Shown here in pieces: positions 26,716-35,388 of a stretch of DNA of 64,000 nucleotides. The notes under the pieces were generated by a model. It worked only from the letters and a program-made list of their open reading frames with translations. It made no database searches and was not told the DNA's origin. The translations under genes were made by a program, and so were the position numbers. Within the stretch, counting starts at the first letter, position 1, and every line of letters begins with the position of its first letter. The stretch comes from CAYRHJ01 sp964424105 (GTDB lineage: Bacteria > Planctomycetota > Phycisphaerae > UBA1845), in the NCBI GenBank assembly GCA_964424105.1, contig CAYRHJ010000002.1:43737-107736 (forward strand). The letters are read 5' to 3'.

Positions 26716-26775
26716 ATCGGCGTCGGCGTCGGTTTCAGCGTTGACGTTGACGTTCGTTTTCGCGTCGGCGTCGGA
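26716..26775 (+). repeat. imperfect hexanucleotide repeat
   Basis: GGCGTC units, then GTTGAC/GTTGAC units, then GGCGTC again follow the stop of the prenyltransferase gene. It is simple-sequence DNA with no coding role. Confidence 0.6.
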
Positions 26776-26837
26776 CCTGTTGAGTGAAACGAATTGGATA
26801 GTAGATTCGGGATCACCTTGAATTGTCATGGAGTGTC

Positions 26838-28022
26838 ATGAAACGATCAACCGTCGCCATCGTCAGAACCAGGCCCGCGACCGTATTGGCGGACTATCAC
26901 CGCTTGATGAATCTTGCGGGGTATCAGGAGGTCATCGACCGGTCGGTGGACACGGCCTTGAAGGTGAACATCTCGTGGCAGTTCTTTTACCCAGCCTGCT
27001 CCACCACACCCTGGCAGCTTGATGGGGTGATTCGGGCCATGCTCCAGGACGGGTATCAGCGCGACCTGTTGCACGCCTGTCACAATCGCACCGTGGTGGT
27101 CAGCGCCCGCAAGGGTGAACGAAACAACAAGCATCTGAACGTCGTGGATCACCATGGCCTGCGGAACATTCATCTGTATGACGGCGAGCCGTGGGTCAAT
27201 GTACAGGACGCCATCGGCGATTTGACGGGAAAGCTGCTTGTATTGAACAAAGTCTATCCCAAGGGGTTCAGCATCCCGCGGCGGTTCATCGGCGAAAACA
27301 TTATCCATCTGCCGACGGTGAAGACGCACATTTTTACGACCATGACGGGGGCTATGAAAAACGCTTTCGGCGGCCTGCTCAACGAGCGGCGACACTGGAC
27401 ACACGAGGTGATTCACGAGACGCTGGTCGACTTGCTGATGATTCAGAAGCACATTCATCGCGGGATTTTCGCGGTGATGGATGGCACGTTCGCCGGTGAC
27501 GGACCTGGCCCGCGATGTATGATTCCGCAGGTCAAGAACGTCCTGCTCGCGTCGAGCGATCAGGTGGCCATCGACGCCATCGCCGCAAAATTGATGGGGT
27601 TCAATCCGCTTGATGACGTCAAGTTCATTCGCCTGGCCCACGACCTGGGGTTGGGTGTGGGCGATCCCCAGGAGATCGAAATCGTGGGCGACGTCGATGC
27701 CGCGGAGGAGGATTGGCAGTTCATCGGTCCGTATGCGAAGATGACGTTCGCCGCTCGCATGCAGCACAAAATCTATTGGGGCAATCTGAAAAAGTGGGTC
27801 GAATGGTCGTTAAAGACCTGGCTGGCGCCGTGGTCCTACGTGGCCAGCATCGCCTATCACGATTACTTCTGGCTGCCGTTCATTGGCCGGGAACGCGTCG
27901 ATGAAGCTTTGAACAGCGAGTGGGGTCGCCTCTTCGCCAATTGGGAAACGCTTTCGCCGGACGAAAAGGGCTGGGCCCAAGTCGGGCCACCTGCCCTTCC
28001 CGCCGCCCGCCAAGCCGGCTGA
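26838..28022 (+). CDS. DUF362 domain protein
   Basis: The 394-residue protein contains the DUF362 core: IIHLPTVKTHIFTTMTGAMK, NAFGGLL, then VMDGTFAGDGPGPR and SDQVAIDAIAAKLMGF. The function of the family is unsettled. Some members sit beside iron-sulfur proteins, but no Cys cluster is visible here. Three ATG codons are close together. The one at 26838 has GGAG five bases upstream. The C-terminus (residues about 300-394) is rich in Trp and aromatic residues (KIYWGNLKKWVEWS), suggesting membrane association. Confidence 0.82.
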   Translation: MKRSTVAIVRTRPATVLADYHRLMNLAGYQEVIDRSVDTALKVNISWQFFYPACSTTPWQLDGVIRAMLQDGYQRDLLHACHNRTVVVSARKGERNNKHLNVVDHHGLRNIHLYDGEPWVNVQDAIGDLTGKLLVLNKVYPKGFSIPRRFIGENIIHLPTVKTHIFTTMTGAMKNAFGGLLNERRHWTHEVIHETLVDLLMIQKHIHRGIFAVMDGTFAGDGPGPRCMIPQVKNVLLASSDQVAIDAIAAKLMGFNPLDDVKFIRLAHDLGLGVGDPQEIEIVGDVDAAEEDWQFIGPYAKMTFAARMQHKIYWGNLKKWVEWSLKTWLAPWSYVASIAYHDYFWLPFIGRERVDEALNSEWGRLFANWETLSPDEKGWAQVGPPALPAARQAG

Positions 28023-28071
28023 CCCTGACAACGCCTGGGCCTGGTGCAGGGTATCAGCATGATACGCTGCA

Positions 28072-28560
28072 TTAGAACATCACAGCCTTGCCGAGCTTGC
28101 GTCGCACGACGATGAATTGCGCTCCGTGCATCATCATGTGAATGCCAATCAAGTTGAACAAGGCGCCGTTGGTAGCGGCGTATTGGTGCATGAATTCGGG
28201 CGTCGGATTTGAAAGCGCCGCATCGGCGATCTTGTCCAGCGCCTGCATCGTGCCGCCGCGTTGTCCTTCCATCCAGGCCAGATATTGGTCCTTCTTGTGA
28301 AACTTTGCGGCGTCGTTCGACGTGGACGTCTCTTTGGTGTAGGCCTCGGCCAATCCCGACGGCAACGCGGGCATGGCAAATCCCGCATCGGTCATCATCT
28401 TGTTTTCCGAAACGATCAAGTGGCCCAACTGCCAGGCGATATGGTTGGCCTGGGGCACGGGCCGAATCATCAAATCCGAATCGTTCAGATCGCCCAGGTA
28501 CATGGTCGCCACCTGGTGACACATGCCGATCGTGTTGCGAATGACATCTTTTGCGTTCAT
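28072..28560 (-). CDS. DinB-like four-helix-bundle protein
   Basis: The 162-residue product has the DinB/YfiT pattern. HIAWQLGHLIVSE supplies the first metal-binding His and HMMMHGAQFIVVRRKLG the last. The region between them is largely helical. Such proteins are often thiol-dependent transferases or hydrolases of uncertain substrate. The start at 28560 is chosen because AAGGAG is five bases upstream. The ATG at 28563 would be too close to it. Unusually, the N-terminal half is rich in Met. Confidence 0.82.
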   Translation of the reverse strand: MNAKDVIRNTIGMCHQVATMYLGDLNDSDLMIRPVPQANHIAWQLGHLIVSENKMMTDAGFAMPALPSGLAEAYTKETSTSNDAAKFHKKDQYLAWMEGQRGGTMQALDKIADAALSNPTPEFMHQYAATNGALFNLIGIHMMMHGAQFIVVRRKLGKAVMF

Positions 28561-28604
28561 CATGACTCCTTCCATCGAATGACAGTTCTACCCATGGGAC
28601 GAAT

Positions 28605-29489
28605 TCACGTCTTTCGAAACATTTCCCAGTCCCAGCGCCGCCAGCAGAGGATCATCACGCCCAGCATCATATTCAAAAACCCGAACCATTGCGTCGATGA
28701 ATCCGGCTGCCACACGTTCTGACCGCCCCAACGAAGCAGGATCAAGCCGTCCGCGAAAATCAGAACGCCCACCATCCATCGCCGCCAACCAAGCCCAGCC
28801 CGAATGGCCAACGTCGCGAAAACCGCAAGGACGATCAACTCCCGCATCAGTGGGAACACAGCCACACCCAATGCCAACGATCGCGGTACGTTGGCCAACG
28901 CGCTCCAATTGACCCGCGTGCCATCGTCGCCCGATTCGACCAACTTGTCCATTTGCCCGGGCGACATCGTTTCCCCGTAGTCGGTCTTGACCCAGACATG
29001 CGACATGTCGGTGACCAATTCACATTGATAGCCCAACTTGCTCATCAGCGAAGCCGCCACGACAGCCCGTCCGTCGCAATCTTCCCGACCTGCCCAAATG
29101 GCTTCCTCCACCGTCGGAAGGTAGTCCGCCACTCCCCACGTATCCCAATCCCACGCATAGGGAATGACCTCGTAGACGTACTTTTCCACAACTTTGAGCG
29201 CGTCGGGACCGATGGTGATGTTTTCCAGACGCTCGGACAGTTCAGCCATCATGGGTTCAAGGGCGGGCGAATGGGGATCGATCAGCACAGCGGGGTTCGA
29301 CCATCGCTGGATGTGCCGGATCAAGCGACTTGGAACGGGAAAACAAACCGCCAAGATCGTCATGCCCAGCACGGCCGTCTTTAGGGCGATGCGTCGTTTC
29401 CAAGGCCAACGCTGAAATTGTCGCCAGATTCTGAACACGTGACTCCTGACTTCAGTATATAGGCGAACTGGCCTCAGCGTGCGAGCCAT
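28605..29489 (-). CDS. membrane-anchored transglutaminase-like protein
   Basis: A transmembrane helix (residues 36-55) is followed by an exported domain with AGREDCDGRAVVAASLM (Cys) and DMSHVWVKTDYGE (His and Asp). This is the papain-like Cys-His-Asp arrangement of the transglutaminase-like superfamily. Two or three further hydrophobic segments close the C-terminus (LALGVAVFPLMRELIVLAVF and FLNMMLGVMILC). At 294 residues it probably works on a peptide or protein at the cell surface. Its partner genes are not evident. It ends 45 bp before the DinB-like gene on the same strand. Confidence 0.75.
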   Translation of the reverse strand: MARTLRPVRLYTEVRSHVFRIWRQFQRWPWKRRIALKTAVLGMTILAVCFPVPSRLIRHIQRWSNPAVLIDPHSPALEPMMAELSERLENITIGPDALKVVEKYVYEVIPYAWDWDTWGVADYLPTVEEAIWAGREDCDGRAVVAASLMSKLGYQCELVTDMSHVWVKTDYGETMSPGQMDKLVESGDDGTRVNWSALANVPRSLALGVAVFPLMRELIVLAVFATLAIRAGLGWRRWMVGVLIFADGLILLRWGGQNVWQPDSSTQWFGFLNMMLGVMILCWRRWDWEMFRKT

Positions 29490-29585
29490 GGAAACATCGC
29501 ATGATATCTACGTCGCCCTGGACTCCGGCCTTCGCCGGAGTGACGAGGCCTTCGCCGGAGTGACGAGGCCTTCGCTGTCATTCCG

Positions 29586-29693
29586 CGACCTGTGACTTTC
29601 GACCTATGCCTTTCGACTTGCGACCTTCGACGTTCGACGTTCGACATGTGACTTGCGTCTTGCGACTTTCGACTTCCGACTTGCGTCCTGGGA
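29586..29693 (+). repeat. degenerate CGACTT-type short repeats
   Basis: The stretch is made of variants of TTTCGACTT, TGCGACTT and TTCGACGTT, with no gene. Just before it (29520-29575) the palindrome CTCCGGCCTTCGCCGGAG and a GAGTGACGAGGCCTTCGC direct repeat occur. Confidence 0.6.
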
Positions 29694-29738
29694 CACCGAA
29701 TTGTCTACCAATTGCAGATAGGATGAATCGCGGTCAGA

Positions 29739-31163
29739 ATGGTTGGGGTGAATCGGATCAAGTGGGCCAAGTTCGCGGTGGTCGCGGTCGCGTTGGTGGC
29801 AGGATGCGTGTTGGTGTTGGGCGACCTGTGGGTGACGCCCGATGACCTGCCGCCCGGACGACCTCGCGCCGCCCAGCATGCCTTGGCTGTCTTCGTGATT
29901 TGCATCGCCCTTTGGTTGACCAATCTGATCCCACTAGCCGCGACCGGACTGCTCGCCATCGGGCTGCTGCCCATTCTAAACATCCTTCCGCGCGATCAGG
30001 CGTTCGGCCTATTTGGCAATTCCGCCGTGTTTTTTATCTTGGGCGTGTTTCTGCTAGCGGCCGCGATGATTGCCACGGGCCTCTCCAAACGATTGACGTT
30101 GCTATTCCTACAACGTTTCGATCGAACACCTGGGAATCTCGTGACCGGGGTCCTTTTCACCTCCGCGTTCTTGGCCTTGTGGATGCCCGAACACGCCGTC
30201 TGCGCCATGATCTTTCCGATTTTACTTGAAATCGCGGACACGCTGAAGCTCAAAAAAGGCGAATCTGAATACGGGAAAAAGCTGTTTCTTTCGTTGGCCT
30301 GGGGATCGATTATCGGCGGAGTCGCGACGATTCTCGGTGGGGCACGGGCGCCCTTGGCGTTGGGATTGCTGAACGAATTCTATGGCCTGCAAATCAGTTT
30401 CCTGCAATGGATGGCCGCGGGCGTCCCCATCGCGCTGTTGCTCGTCGTCGCCGCGTGGATATTGCTCAACCGATCATTCAAGGACGATATTTCCTCGATT
30501 CAGCCCGCGACCCGAATGCTGGACGAACGCGTGCGGCGGCTGGGTCCGATGTCTGGCCGGGAGGGACGATTGGCCTTCCTGGGCGCCTCGACGGTCGTGG
30601 CTTGGATCGTGCTGGGTCACGACGTTGGCTTGGGCGTCATTTCATTGATGTCGGCCACCGGAATTTTCATCCTGCGAATCGCGGATTGGCGCGAATTGCA
30701 GGATTTTGTGAATTGGGGCGTGCTGATCATGTACGGCGGCGCCGTAGCCCTGGGAAGTGCCTTGAGCGAAACACACGCCTTCACCTGGATCGTCACTCGG
30801 TTTTTTGACGGCAGTGCGTCGCCGTTTGTGATATTGGCGCTGGTGGTCACGGTGGCCATGGTCCTAACCGAGGGGGTCAGCAATTCGGCGGCGGTGGCCA
30901 TCGTTCTTCCGATCGGATTTTCCTTCTGCGATGCCGTTCCCGGGCTGGACCCCGTGACAATGACGCTGGCGGTCACCATCCCGGCAGGGTTGGCCTTCTG
31001 CCTCCCCATCAGTTCGCCGCCCAACGCCATTTGCTTCTCTGCCGGCTATTACGAAGTTCGAGACGTTGTGGCCAAGGGCGTTACGATGAACATCATCGCG
31101 CTTGTAGTCGTTTTGTTGACGGCTCGCTTCTATTGGGGGTGGCTTGGTTTCGGTGAATCGTGA
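29739..31163 (+). CDS. SLC13/DASS-family anion symporter
   Basis: The 474-residue protein has 11-12 hydrophobic helices in two structural repeats. The second repeat keeps TEGVSNSAAVAIVLP, the SNT-type sodium-binding hairpin. In the first repeat the corresponding hairpin reads LWMPEHAVCAMIFP, so the usual SNT is not evident there. Substrates of the family are dicarboxylates or sulfate. The next gene on the same strand, 160 bp away, is an APS kinase homologue, which favours sulfate or a sulfate-like anion. That is inference from context. Confidence 0.85.
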   Translation: MVGVNRIKWAKFAVVAVALVAGCVLVLGDLWVTPDDLPPGRPRAAQHALAVFVICIALWLTNLIPLAATGLLAIGLLPILNILPRDQAFGLFGNSAVFFILGVFLLAAAMIATGLSKRLTLLFLQRFDRTPGNLVTGVLFTSAFLALWMPEHAVCAMIFPILLEIADTLKLKKGESEYGKKLFLSLAWGSIIGGVATILGGARAPLALGLLNEFYGLQISFLQWMAAGVPIALLLVVAAWILLNRSFKDDISSIQPATRMLDERVRRLGPMSGREGRLAFLGASTVVAWIVLGHDVGLGVISLMSATGIFILRIADWRELQDFVNWGVLIMYGGAVALGSALSETHAFTWIVTRFFDGSASPFVILALVVTVAMVLTEGVSNSAAVAIVLPIGFSFCDAVPGLDPVTMTLAVTIPAGLAFCLPISSPPNAICFSAGYYEVRDVVAKGVTMNIIALVVVLLTARFYWGWLGFGES

Positions 31164-31325
31164 ACCTCCCGAAATTCTATCCAAGCCGCGACCACCCGCC
31201 TCTGCGCGTACGCACGCCTACGGGTGTGGGAGCGATGGCCGAGAATCGCGTGCGGACTTTCGCGGCTCGGATATGAACGACGTTGGGACTTGTTTCTATT
31301 TCTTTTCCGATGACTGAATGATCGT

Positions 31326-31964
31326 ATGGTACGGAATCTGGCTCGGTCGAGTAACACGATGCAAACGAAAGCGTTCACCATCTGGTTTACCGGGTTACCC
31401 CGCTCAGGAAAATCGACCGTGGCCCGACGGGTCATCGAAAAGCTCCGTGAACGAAGATGCCCGGTGGAATTCCTCAATTCAGCCAAAATTCGCAAGGAGC
31501 TGAATCGAAGCCTGGGATATTCGCGCGAGGAGATCGGCACGAGCGTTCAGCGCATCGGATACGAATGCAGTCTGCTCAACCGCAACGGGTTGATCGCCGT
31601 GGTGACGGCCGTCTCGCCCTATCGCGAACACCGTGACGCCGTTCGCGAGCAAATTGGTACGTTCGTCGAGGTCTATTGCCGCGCGGCCATGGAGACGTTG
31701 TTGGCCAGGGATGAAGCGGGTTTGTTCCGTCGCGCTCAAGCCGGCGAGATTCAACACGTCGCCGGCATCAACGCGCCTTTTGAAGAACCGCTGAAACCGG
31801 AGGTTCTGCTCAACACGGATTCGATTGACGTCGAAGCCTGTGCCACGAAGGTCCTGGCCACGCTGGAGGTGTTGGGCCTCATTGGGCCGGTGGACGATTC
31901 CACGTATACACCGGAAGAAGTCGCCGTTATTAAAGCACGGCTACGGGACTTGGGATACCTGTGA
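31326..31964 (+). CDS. cysC: adenylylsulfate kinase family protein with altered substrate motif
   Basis: The sequence follows APS kinase from the Walker A TGLPRSGKST through LNRSLGYSREE, ISPYR-like VSPYREHRDAVRE, DEAGLFRRAQAGEI and VAGINAPFEEP. It should phosphorylate adenylylsulfate to PAPS. However, the invariant LDGDNxR that contacts APS reads LNSAKIR, so both Asp residues of DGD are lost. Length is 212 aa from 31326, or 201 aa from ATG 31359, whose start is closer to the family's. It lies downstream of a SLC13 transporter gene. Substrate specificity may therefore differ from classical CysC. Confidence 0.8.
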   Translation: MVRNLARSSNTMQTKAFTIWFTGLPRSGKSTVARRVIEKLRERRCPVEFLNSAKIRKELNRSLGYSREEIGTSVQRIGYECSLLNRNGLIAVVTAVSPYREHRDAVREQIGTFVEVYCRAAMETLLARDEAGLFRRAQAGEIQHVAGINAPFEEPLKPEVLLNTDSIDVEACATKVLATLEVLGLIGPVDDSTYTPEEVAVIKARLRDLGYL

Positions 31965-32203
31965 TCCCTGCGAAAAGCTTGCAGGAGACCGGTCGTCCGG
32001 CCCAATTACAATTTCTGACACGATATTTACGGCGAAGGGGTGTGTGTCCAGCGTACGATCTATGGAACCTGCGGATCTTCGGACTCGAGCGAAGTTACAC
32101 AGTTGAAAAGGTTCAGAGTGGATAAAAGGATGACGATCTGATAGCATACCCTATCCATCGTGGGGTGGAGGTATCTACAACGCTAAATCGAAGGGAAGTG
32201 AAC

Positions 32204-33265
32204 ATGAATCGTAGCATGATTTTGGGATGTGTGTTTGCCGTCGGCTTCGCGTCGACTGCTTTTGCTTGTGATAAGGACAAGAAGGCCGCCAAGACGGTTG
32301 CCACGACGCCGTGTGGAAAAACGATTCAGACGGGCGTCAGCGAATCGACGGCAACGACCGTCGCCACCAAGCCGTGTTGCGAGAAGTCCGACGGAATGCC
32401 GTGTTGCGGCGGATCAGCCACCACCGTGTCAACTAAATCGCCTTGTTCCGGCAAGGCCAGCGCGACTGCAACGACCGTCGCCGCCAAGCCGTGTTGCGAG
32501 AAGTCCGACGGAAAGCCGTGTTGCGGCGGATCAGCCACCACCGTGTCAACAAAATCGCCCTGCTCCGGCGGATCAGCCGCCACCGTGTCAACAAAATCGC
32601 CCTGCTCCGGCAAGGCTTCCGCGACGGTGACTTCCGGGTCGCCTTGTCACGGAAAATCGAAGGGTGTCACCGTCGCGTCGTTCGGCGGCTGTGCCAAGTC
32701 CGCGGCCAAAGCCGTCATGGCTTCCATGCCCAAGATGACCTACAAGGTCGGCGATTTTGAAACCTGCTGTTCCAAGACGGCCGGCGAAAAGGCCGCTGAG
32801 ACCAGTCAGGCCGTTGCCTACGTTGTCGCCGGCGAGTCGTTTGATGGCGAAGCAAAAGCCATGGCGGCATTAGCATCGGCCTTGAACGAGCAAGTCGAGC
32901 AAATGACCCATGTTCAATACGTCGTGGGTGATCAGGTCGTCGGCTGCCCCAGTTCCGCCAAGACCATGGCCGAGAGCGCGGGCACGAAAGTGACCTATCG
33001 GTTAGCGGGTTTCGATTTCGGCTGTTCGGAAAAGGCCGACAAGGTCGCCAAGGAGATTCAGGCCGCCGTCAGTGGGATCACGTTAACTGCGACCGTTGAC
33101 GGGAAGCCCGTGCCCTGCTGCAAGAGCGCAAGAGCCGCCGGCAAGACCATTGTTTTTTCCGTCGGCGACGAACAGATTCCCTGCGAAACCACAGCCCAAC
33201 TGAAACTGGCTGAAATGAAATTGCAAACAGCCGTCGAGAAGGCCGCCCAAGCTTCCGCTTCCTAG
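32204..33265 (+). CDS. exported cysteine-rich repeat protein
   Basis: The start at ATG 32204 follows GGGAAG and gives a clear signal peptide (MILGCVFAVGFASTAFA). Residues 25-150 are low-complexity Cys-rich repeats built from KPCCEKSDG, PCCGGSATTVSTKSPCSG and related units, encoded by near-identical DNA repeats at 32350-32640. Residues 170-345 hold three copies of a roughly 75-residue unit: YKVGDFETCCSK, YVVGDQVVGCPSSA and FSVGDEQIPCETTA, each with a conserved Cys. Planctomycetes encode similar exported Cys proteins of unknown role. Metal binding in the periplasm is plausible. It has its own strong terminator at 33322. Confidence 0.75.
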   Translation: MNRSMILGCVFAVGFASTAFACDKDKKAAKTVATTPCGKTIQTGVSESTATTVATKPCCEKSDGMPCCGGSATTVSTKSPCSGKASATATTVAAKPCCEKSDGKPCCGGSATTVSTKSPCSGGSAATVSTKSPCSGKASATVTSGSPCHGKSKGVTVASFGGCAKSAAKAVMASMPKMTYKVGDFETCCSKTAGEKAAETSQAVAYVVAGESFDGEAKAMAALASALNEQVEQMTHVQYVVGDQVVGCPSSAKTMAESAGTKVTYRLAGFDFGCSEKADKVAKEIQAAVSGITLTATVDGKPVPCCKSARAAGKTIVFSVGDEQIPCETTAQLKLAEMKLQTAVEKAAQASAS

Positions 33266-33321
33266 GCTTGGGTGACCCTGCGTCGGTTTTCGGGGTTCCA
33301 TCCCCGATTCGCTTCCTTATG

Positions 33322-33355
33322 ATGGGGCGTTGTCCGCCGGACAACGCCCCATTTT
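33322..33355 (+). terminator. rho-independent terminator of the Cys-rich protein gene
   Basis: ATGGGGCGTTGTCC (33322-33335), loop GCC and GGACAACGCCCCAT (33339-33352) form a perfect 14-bp hairpin followed by TTTT. Confidence 0.85.
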
Positions 33356-33426
33356 GCATGGTCTTAGGCCGGATCAAATATCGCAACGCATCCCGAATGA
33401 TCGCAAGCCGGGCATGAAACTCGAAT

Positions 33427-35196
33427 TCAATGTTTCTCGGATGGTGCCGCGCGCTGGATGGAGCGATGTTTCAACCACGCTTGATACGCCGCGTCGACAA
33501 GCTCCGCCGGCAGAAAAACATCCAATCGCCCGATCGAGTTCGCGCTATTGGAATCGGCAGATGAATTCTGTAGCGAGCTGAACGAGATGGCCACCGGCGA
33601 GTTCAATCGCGGCAAGGTAATGGTCGCCCGCCCGCCAACCAGCTCTTCCAGGTCAGCGTACCATCGCAGGCACGCATCAACGGCGATAAAAAATTCCATC
33701 CAATGATCCCCGGGCAGGTGCATCGAGCTGTCGCCAAGGTACTGCGTCCGTGTATCCGCTGCGCCGCCCGCTCGAATGGCACGCAACAGCGTTTCAGCAG
33801 CCGCCCGGCCACCGCCAAGACTCATGACCAAGTGATCGGAATCCATGACCGCCAACCGAGCGACAGGTCCCTGGTCGCCGAATAATTTTCGAATCGAATC
33901 AGCCGCGTCGCGTTGAACTTCACCCGGTATGGGCCAATTCAGATGATCCACGTGCACCTCGTCGATCAGCTCCGCTTGCCGCTGATACGTCAGGCCAGCC
34001 AGAATTTCGTCGACGCGAGATTGGGCTCCAACGGGCGACCGACTTTGTAGAAACAGGCCGGAAATCGCGTCCAACATGTTTCGGGCCGACCCCGCGCTTC
34101 CGATCACCATCGCAACATGAAAGTTGCCGTCCGCTCCTTCACCGATCGCGGATACGCTTAACTGGATAATCCGCACATCCGCGAGCCGTTCAACCAGCCC
34201 GCGCCATTTAGATTCCCCCCCGTCGGCTTTCGCCTCGCCCGACTTCTCACCCGGGCCCATCGACGCTCGTAACTTGCCCACCAAACACTCGGACTGCCGA
34301 GCGGACACGGCCATGTCCATCGCGATCAACGTGGAATCGTCCGCGGGAAGATGCAGCCCCGACTTCGATCCATTCGACCCATTCGATCCGCGCGATCCGC
34401 TTGATCCACCATCAACGCAAGCCGACCACGGCGAATTCGCGGAAAGGGCAAACATCCCCCGAAGCCCGATCCCTTCGCTTTTGATCGTGGCCGATAAAAC
34501 CAGTTCATCGGCCTGTCGAAACAAGTCCGCCGCCACGGGATGCAACGCTTGCAGATCGATCAGCTTCTGAAACGCCGGGCTTGACACAATCGCCGCAGCG
34601 TTCAAATACACAGTCACATCGTCGCCGTTCACTCGCTCCCGAAACAACGGCTGCATTTTCGTCGCCATGGAATCCGCAGCCTGCACCACCGCTCGAACAG
34701 CCTCCCGCGTCTGTGCGAAGACAGCGAATCCGCCCCGCCGACCGATATGCGACGGTTGACCCAGAAAACTGATGCGACCGATTCCCTCGATCTCTTCTTC
34801 GGGCATCAGCAGTGATCGGATTGCGTCGTAATCCTTGACCGGAACGATCAACGCCAGCGACTGACCCAAATACTTCGCATCCGCCAACGGCAGCAGCACA
34901 ATCGCCAACCCGCGAGCATCGTCCACGCCGCTCGACAGGCCGCTGAATGCCTTAGCCACCATCAACGTGCCGTTCATCAGCGGCCCGAACCCGACTCGTT
35001 GGGCGAATTCAGCGACCTTCCGATCCACCTCGTCCAATTCTCGCACCGATACCACCGCCCACGCGTCACCGGGGACCACGCTTAATACATCGTGCGATTG
35101 ATCTGATGTTTCGGTCGACGCGACTTGGCCCGACAATTCCACTCCCATCGCCAACCACGCGACGGTCATCCCCAAAAAACAACGTGGATTGCACAT
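33427..35196 (-). CDS. large exported protein of unknown function
   Basis: The 589-residue protein begins with a signal-peptide-like stretch (MCNPRCFLGMTVAWLAMGVE). It then follows a pattern seen in planctomycete proteins of unknown role: DVLSVVPGDAWAVVSVRELD, repeated beta-alpha units, GLAIVLLPLADAKYLGQSLA. A Ser/Gly/Asn low-complexity insert (GSSGSRGSNGSNGS) lies near residue 270. There is a weak resemblance to DUF3352-type exported proteins. No catalytic motif is recognised. It is divergent from ligA, with 192 bp between the two starts. Confidence 0.65.
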   Translation of the reverse strand: MCNPRCFLGMTVAWLAMGVELSGQVASTETSDQSHDVLSVVPGDAWAVVSVRELDEVDRKVAEFAQRVGFGPLMNGTLMVAKAFSGLSSGVDDARGLAIVLLPLADAKYLGQSLALIVPVKDYDAIRSLLMPEEEIEGIGRISFLGQPSHIGRRGGFAVFAQTREAVRAVVQAADSMATKMQPLFRERVNGDDVTVYLNAAAIVSSPAFQKLIDLQALHPVAADLFRQADELVLSATIKSEGIGLRGMFALSANSPWSACVDGGSSGSRGSNGSNGSKSGLHLPADDSTLIAMDMAVSARQSECLVGKLRASMGPGEKSGEAKADGGESKWRGLVERLADVRIIQLSVSAIGEGADGNFHVAMVIGSAGSARNMLDAISGLFLQSRSPVGAQSRVDEILAGLTYQRQAELIDEVHVDHLNWPIPGEVQRDAADSIRKLFGDQGPVARLAVMDSDHLVMSLGGGRAAAETLLRAIRAGGAADTRTQYLGDSSMHLPGDHWMEFFIAVDACLRWYADLEELVGGRATITLPRLNSPVAISFSSLQNSSADSNSANSIGRLDVFLPAELVDAAYQAWLKHRSIQRAAPSEKH

Positions 35197-35388
35197 TTGC
35201 TCGCTCCAACCGGCATCCGCCTTGCGACGGTCTCGTTCTTCTTGGTCAACCGCGAATCATAACCCCTGGAACTCCGATCGAGAAACCGGCTCGGATAAAC
35301 GCCGCAAAAAAGCCAACGACGGCGTGACACAATCGCCCGACCTGCCCCTCTCGGCGCGACGCAGTCAGGCCGCCATAATATCCCCGCC

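Noticed and set aside
26847..27767. 306-codon minus-strand frame over the DUF362 gene
   Set aside because: Antisense shadow; the plus strand carries the conserved family motifs.
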